Part shown: piece by piece, positions 60,301-64,000 of the stretch
How positions within the stretch are numbered: the first letter of the stretch is position 1
How the letters are laid out: each line of letters starts with the position of its first letter
Assembly (NCBI GenBank): GCA_034620365.1
Contig: JAQGEQ010000380.1
Location: forward strand, 434,001 to 498,000
DNA length: 64,000 nt
Direction of reading: 5' to 3'
Origin: Pegea sp. RAD2-039
Lineage: Eukaryota > Chordata > Thaliacea > Salpida > Salpidae
Translations under genes and position numbers: made by a program
Notes under the pieces: generated by a model
What the model saw: the letters and a program-made list of their open reading frames with translations, nothing else
The model's database searches: none
What the model was told of the DNA's origin: nothing

Positions 60301-60353
60301 CAATTGCCAAAAAATTAATCAGAAAATTAGAAATTTCATGGAATTGAAATGAT
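57328..60353. other. Intergenic between CtBP and TAX1BP3
   Basis: Extremely AT-rich. It holds the upstream region of CtBP and the 3' flank of TAX1BP3, and no other gene is supported. Confidence 0.5.
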
Positions 60354-61222
60354 TCACACGTATTCTGGTTCCTCTATGTCATCGAGTTTATCAAGAACTT
60401 GGGCGTTGACCAAACTAGGTCTAGTAACTTTCAGTCGAATAATTCGTTGATTTTTTGTTAATCGTTTTTTTGCTTGCTTTTGTGTCGCCATGGTAAGATC
60501 ATAGCCATTTGCTTGCAAGATCTTATCACCTACATGAAGTCCTCCTTTTTCTGCTGGTCCATCTGGAGTGAGGCGAGTCACAAAGATACCCTGAGCAAAT
60601 TTAGCAAACTTAGAAAGTAGTTGAATACTATTTTGTAAATTTTTATTTCTTATACTAAATTATTACTTGAAATAAATTTTAAAATAAATTAACTTTTTTA
60701 TGGAAAAGCGAATAGAGGATAAAAATTATACAATCTGAAGTAGAAGAATCATATTATATTATGAATTGTTATATCAATTATAAATACTTTTTTGAGACCC
60801 TTGCACAGCAACCAATAAATTTAAAACTAAATAAAACTTTTTTTACAAAAACCTTTTATAACAAAACTTATGCCAATCAAAAATTTTAACAAAAATAAAT
60901 TATCTAAATAAGTCTATAAAAAGTGAATTTTGGTCAACTGCTTACAGAGTCACCAGGACTAAAGGGATTTTTGCTTGCATCTTGGTCAATTCCACCTCCA
61001 ATAGCAAATCCTAGAATCAAGTTACTGTTTTCAACATCTTTCACAATTTCAATGCATTCCTAAATCATACAAAAAATATTAGAAGCTGATAATCATATTT
61101 CTAAAAATAATAATATTTTAAACTTATAATAAAACTTTAATAATAAAAGAGTTTAATTAAGCAGCAAATAAAAATTAAAGTTATAATCTACATACACAAA
61201 TGGTTTCTTGCCTAAAACTCAT
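60354..61222 (-). CDS. TAX1BP3: TAX1BP3/TIP-1 single-PDZ protein
   Basis: Small cytosolic protein made almost wholly of one PDZ domain; vertebrate TIP-1 acts as a competitive inhibitor of PDZ scaffolds and binds, among others, Rhotekin and beta-catenin. Exons 61222-61196, 61059-60946 and 60590-60354 join to 378 bp, 125 residues (human 124). Seen: carboxylate-binding loop ILGFAIGGGIDQD (24-36), NPFSPGDS, GIFVTRLTPDGPAEKGGLHV, GDKILQANGYDLTMATQKQA, KKRLTK. The match runs the whole length, including the long insert between the binding loop and GIFVTR that is typical of TIP-1. The first coding exon holds only nine codons and follows a 5' UTR segment beginning at 61242, after a good acceptor. The C-terminus EEPEYV differs from the vertebrate protein and is more acidic. 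Confidence 0.95.
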
Positions 61223-61242
61223 TCTGTTAAAATCAAATTGTC
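61223..61242 (-). promoter_or_regulatory. TAX1BP3 5' UTR segment after a splice acceptor
   Basis: On the minus strand TTTTTTTCAG precedes 61242, and 20 nt later comes the ATG. The short leader implies either an upstream 5' UTR exon or spliced-leader addition. Confidence 0.55.
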
Positions 61243-61487
61243 CTGAAAAAAATCGAATAAGAATTTAAACTATTTTTTTGTAATCTTAAGCAATCCTATA
61301 TACAAACTAAAATATATTTATATGAATAATTTCATAAGAAGTTAAAAATAATAATTCTACTTAGAAAATTATCCAACTAAAAGTATTATACTTAACTAAT
61401 CACTTGTATTAAAAGTGAAAATTATTTAAGTTCATTTGTCTTAGTCTGTAAGAGCTTTAATATTATCTTTATCACCTAAATGATGTT

Positions 61488-61545
61488 ATTTGTGAGAATG
61501 TGTGTTAGCGGGAGGAGCTCTCTTTAGCATTTATTGTAATAAATA
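61488..61545 (+). repeat. Hairpin repeat R1, copy 4 (internally deleted)
   Basis: TGAGAATGTGTGTTAGCGGG and ATTTATTGTAATAAATAAA ends are intact, but about 13 bases of the right stem arm are missing, so the central hairpin cannot form. Confidence 0.8.
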
Positions 61546-62469
61546 AAAATAAAGTTCTGATAAAATAATTATTTCAATTTCTTTAATTTCAGTATAGATA
61601 AACTTAACTATAGTGCATAAAGAAAAACAATCTTTTGTTTTAATCAAAAACTACAAATAGAGAAAAAAATTACAATTTATTTATGATTATGTCTAACGTT
61701 AAATTAAAACTTACCTTATATAGAAAACAATTTCTTGAATGAATTTCTTAGTGTTTTCTTGTAAATAGTTTGCTGTTGGAAAATATGGCTTTTCATTTTT
61801 TAGGAGTATGATATACTCTTCATATGTATATATGAAACAATCTTTTACCTTTGATAAAGTTCTTACGATATTCAAAGCTTACTGCATGACTAGAAAATAG
61901 TTAGAAGAAATTTTTGATTTCCACTGTAACCTGATGGAAAGCATATACTGTGATATGTTCCAGTTAGTAATACTAAATGTAATTTTACTTCACTTAAGAA
62001 ATTTGATACACTTTCAAGTTTTTTCTCAAATAAAAATAAATAAAACTGATAGCGGTAGGCATCGTATAAAAATATTTCAAAAAACTCCTGAAATTAGGCC
62101 ATGAGAAACCTTAGAATGTTTATTATAGTGTTTAAGTATATCTATTAACAAATAACATTAACGATCACTTAGCCAGTAACCAAAACTTAAAGTAATATTA
62201 TAAATTGTTAGAACATTTTGATTTAATTTAGATAAATGAATAATTTTATATATCCATCTGTTTTGATGCTAATGCTTGAGTATCTTTTATTTACTAAACC
62301 AAGTAGAGTTTTTGCAATAATGAAAGGGATAAAAATAAATGAATTTTCTTAAATCATACAACCAATCATGGTTTTGTCTTTAGAATTAAGGATTTTAGAA
62401 AGATAACACAGAATAAAAGAAATGATGTAGAGATCAAAATAAGTATATAAAATAAGAAATATATAAAAT
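61546..62469. other. Intergenic, nothing recognised
   Basis: AT-rich. I see no ORF, splice-linked exon or repeat. Confidence 0.5.
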
Positions 62470-62812
62470 ATCTTCATAATATAGCGATTATCACCCCCGC
62501 CTAACACGTGGAAGAATCTAGATTCGAGCAACAAGGAAAAGTCCGAAAACCCCCAGTTAGAAGGACTTTAATGGTTAATGAGAAAACTTATGAAGATGCA
62601 AAAATTCGAATTTAAAGCCTCATGGACAGTTGGTTGCTGTAATCAGTGTCGTTCTTGTTATTCTTGCAACTCCAGTTGCCGTAGCATTAGTCCTTTTTGT
62701 TCCGCTGCATTAACTTGTTGCTGTGGAAAATGGAGTCCTGCTGTATAGAAAACAATGGATCTTCATAGTTTCTTCATAATCCTTGGGTTATCCATAATTT
62801 TGCAGCATGGCT
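62470..62812 (+). mobile_element. tRNA-Val-derived SINE, copy B
   Basis: The tRNA-like head at 62470-62542 contains TAGCGATTATCAC (A box) and CGCCTAACACG, identical to the anticodon arm of tRNA-Val(AAC), then AGATTCGAG (B box). The acceptor and T stems no longer pair, so this is not a working tRNA. The body aligns with copy A to about 62812. Short open frames over 62755-63110 come from this element and its 3' flank. Confidence 0.8.
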
Positions 62813-64000
62813 GTAACGCTAAACAACCTTTATCCTTGGTGCTGGTGATTGATGACACGGCCCAGTGCCCCAATATATTGAGATTGAGGTCAATTTTGGG
62901 CAAAATTTATGTTTTTTTCACAACAACAAGGAAATACCACTATTTACTCACAACTGGGCGAGATACTCATTATCTAGCGATGTAAGATCGTGCAGCATAA
63001 ATTTAATAACAGATAATAATGGTGGAGTTTTAACTTTTTTTAACATTCAAAGTACACTGATTTGGATCGACTTAACCTCTCGTCGCGTTGAAATGAAGCT
63101 TTTTATATAGTAGTTATTAAAATTTATATGCATATCATTTTGAAATTATTGTGTAAAGAGTTAATACTATTGATTAATGGTTTAACTGAAGACTGGTATA
63201 TTGATACAGTCCTTATGGCAGATTATATTATTTTTACCAATGTGGGCAAATGTTATTGTTTTAATAGTCGATATCAAATATATAGGATGATTACATTAAC
63301 AAAAGTTCAACCATCTCTATTCAGATTTAAACTTTTAGTAGAAATATCAACTGTAACTAGAACCTCCCAAAAATGATTAAGAGGAAACACAGAAAAATAT
63401 TTCAAGGTTTATTTTATCTCATTTATTGAGTCGATTTTTCAAATATTATCTAATTGCATAGAATAAGGATACAGTAAGGTATTAAAAGTAATTAATTAAA
63501 AAGCTTCCTAATAAACCTAATTTATAAGAAATTTTGTATTACCGAAATGTATTATCGAAATATGTCATTATATTGGACTAAGTTGTTCTAGGGTTGGTTT
63601 TTACAAAGATCTGCAAAATCTGTTTATTTTGTATATTATCTTAAAAATATCTAACTAGTCATATTGAAAAGCTAATAAAATTTTGTGCAAGTAAAAAGCT
63701 GATCAATTATGACTTGATCCATTTGTAGGTTTATTTTGTAGCACCAGTGAGTGAAATTTATATTTAGTGAAAAGTACTTGTTGATGAAGAGTTTAAAAAA
63801 TGATCAAGATAATTTGGATTGAACTCTTGAAAATGATCTGTGCTAGATATAATTAGTAGTAAAATAGAATCAAACGGAATCTTATAAATCAAACGGATTT
63901 AAAATTCCTTGGTGGCTTAAATATTGGCCATAAACTCATAATTAATTTTATACAATAAATGATCTATTTTACTTTTTATTAATGAGCCAATTTTGTCTGA
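62813..64000. other. Right flank, no supported gene
   Basis: Contains an 82-codon open frame at 63128-63376 with a faint GyrA-like stretch (DYIIFTNVGKCYCFN), too weak to call. The remainder is AT-rich. Confidence 0.35.

Noticed and set aside
62470..62542. Functional tRNA-Val gene
   Set aside because: The anticodon arm is intact, but acceptor and T stems do not pair, and the sequence continues into a SINE body shared with copy A.
62755..63110. Two overlapping plus-strand ORFs (76 and 81 codons)
   Set aside because: They begin in the tRNA-Val SINE body and run into its flank; no conserved protein signature.

Overview
This window is AT-rich animal nuclear DNA. Six spliced protein genes can be rebuilt exon by exon. 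All have introns with GT-AG ends and phases that chain without a break, and all belong to metazoan families. The set (ILKAP-type phosphatase, NBR1, PBLD, TLX homeobox, CtBP, TAX1BP3) points to a eumetazoan, most likely an invertebrate bilaterian. I cannot fix the phylum from sequence alone. Introns range from 51 bp to 6.3 kb, and repeat debris lies between genes.

Layout. 0.97-4.6 kb, minus: ILKAP-like PP2C phosphatase (first exon not found). 8.3-12.7 kb, minus: a 16-exon NBR1 selective-autophagy receptor with PB1, FW and UBA domains, LIR-like motifs and no visible ZZ zinc finger. 15.0-16.5 kb, plus: PBLD/PhzF-fold enzyme, four exons. 16.5-28.4 kb: gene-poor stretch with a tRNA-Val-derived SINE and a compact, potentially structured GC-rich element. 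28.4-40.2 kb, plus: TLX (T-cell leukaemia homeobox/C15) gene with three exons and long introns. 40.2-52.3 kb: gene-poor, with a decamer minisatellite at 47.86-48.31 kb. 52.3-57.3 kb, minus: CtBP corepressor with a long low-complexity tail and a 51-nt intron that stays in frame if retained. 60.35-61.24 kb, minus: TAX1BP3/TIP-1 single-PDZ protein. 62.47-62.81 kb, plus: second copy of the tRNA-Val SINE.

The genes do not form an operon or an obvious pathway. TLX and CtBP both act in transcription, and the EH1-like motif in TLX would suit a repressor, but nothing here shows that they interact. The least expected signals are the repeats: a ~70-bp hairpin element in four copies on both strands, carrying an AATAAA on each strand, and a tRNA-Val(AAC)-headed SINE family with two diverged copies.
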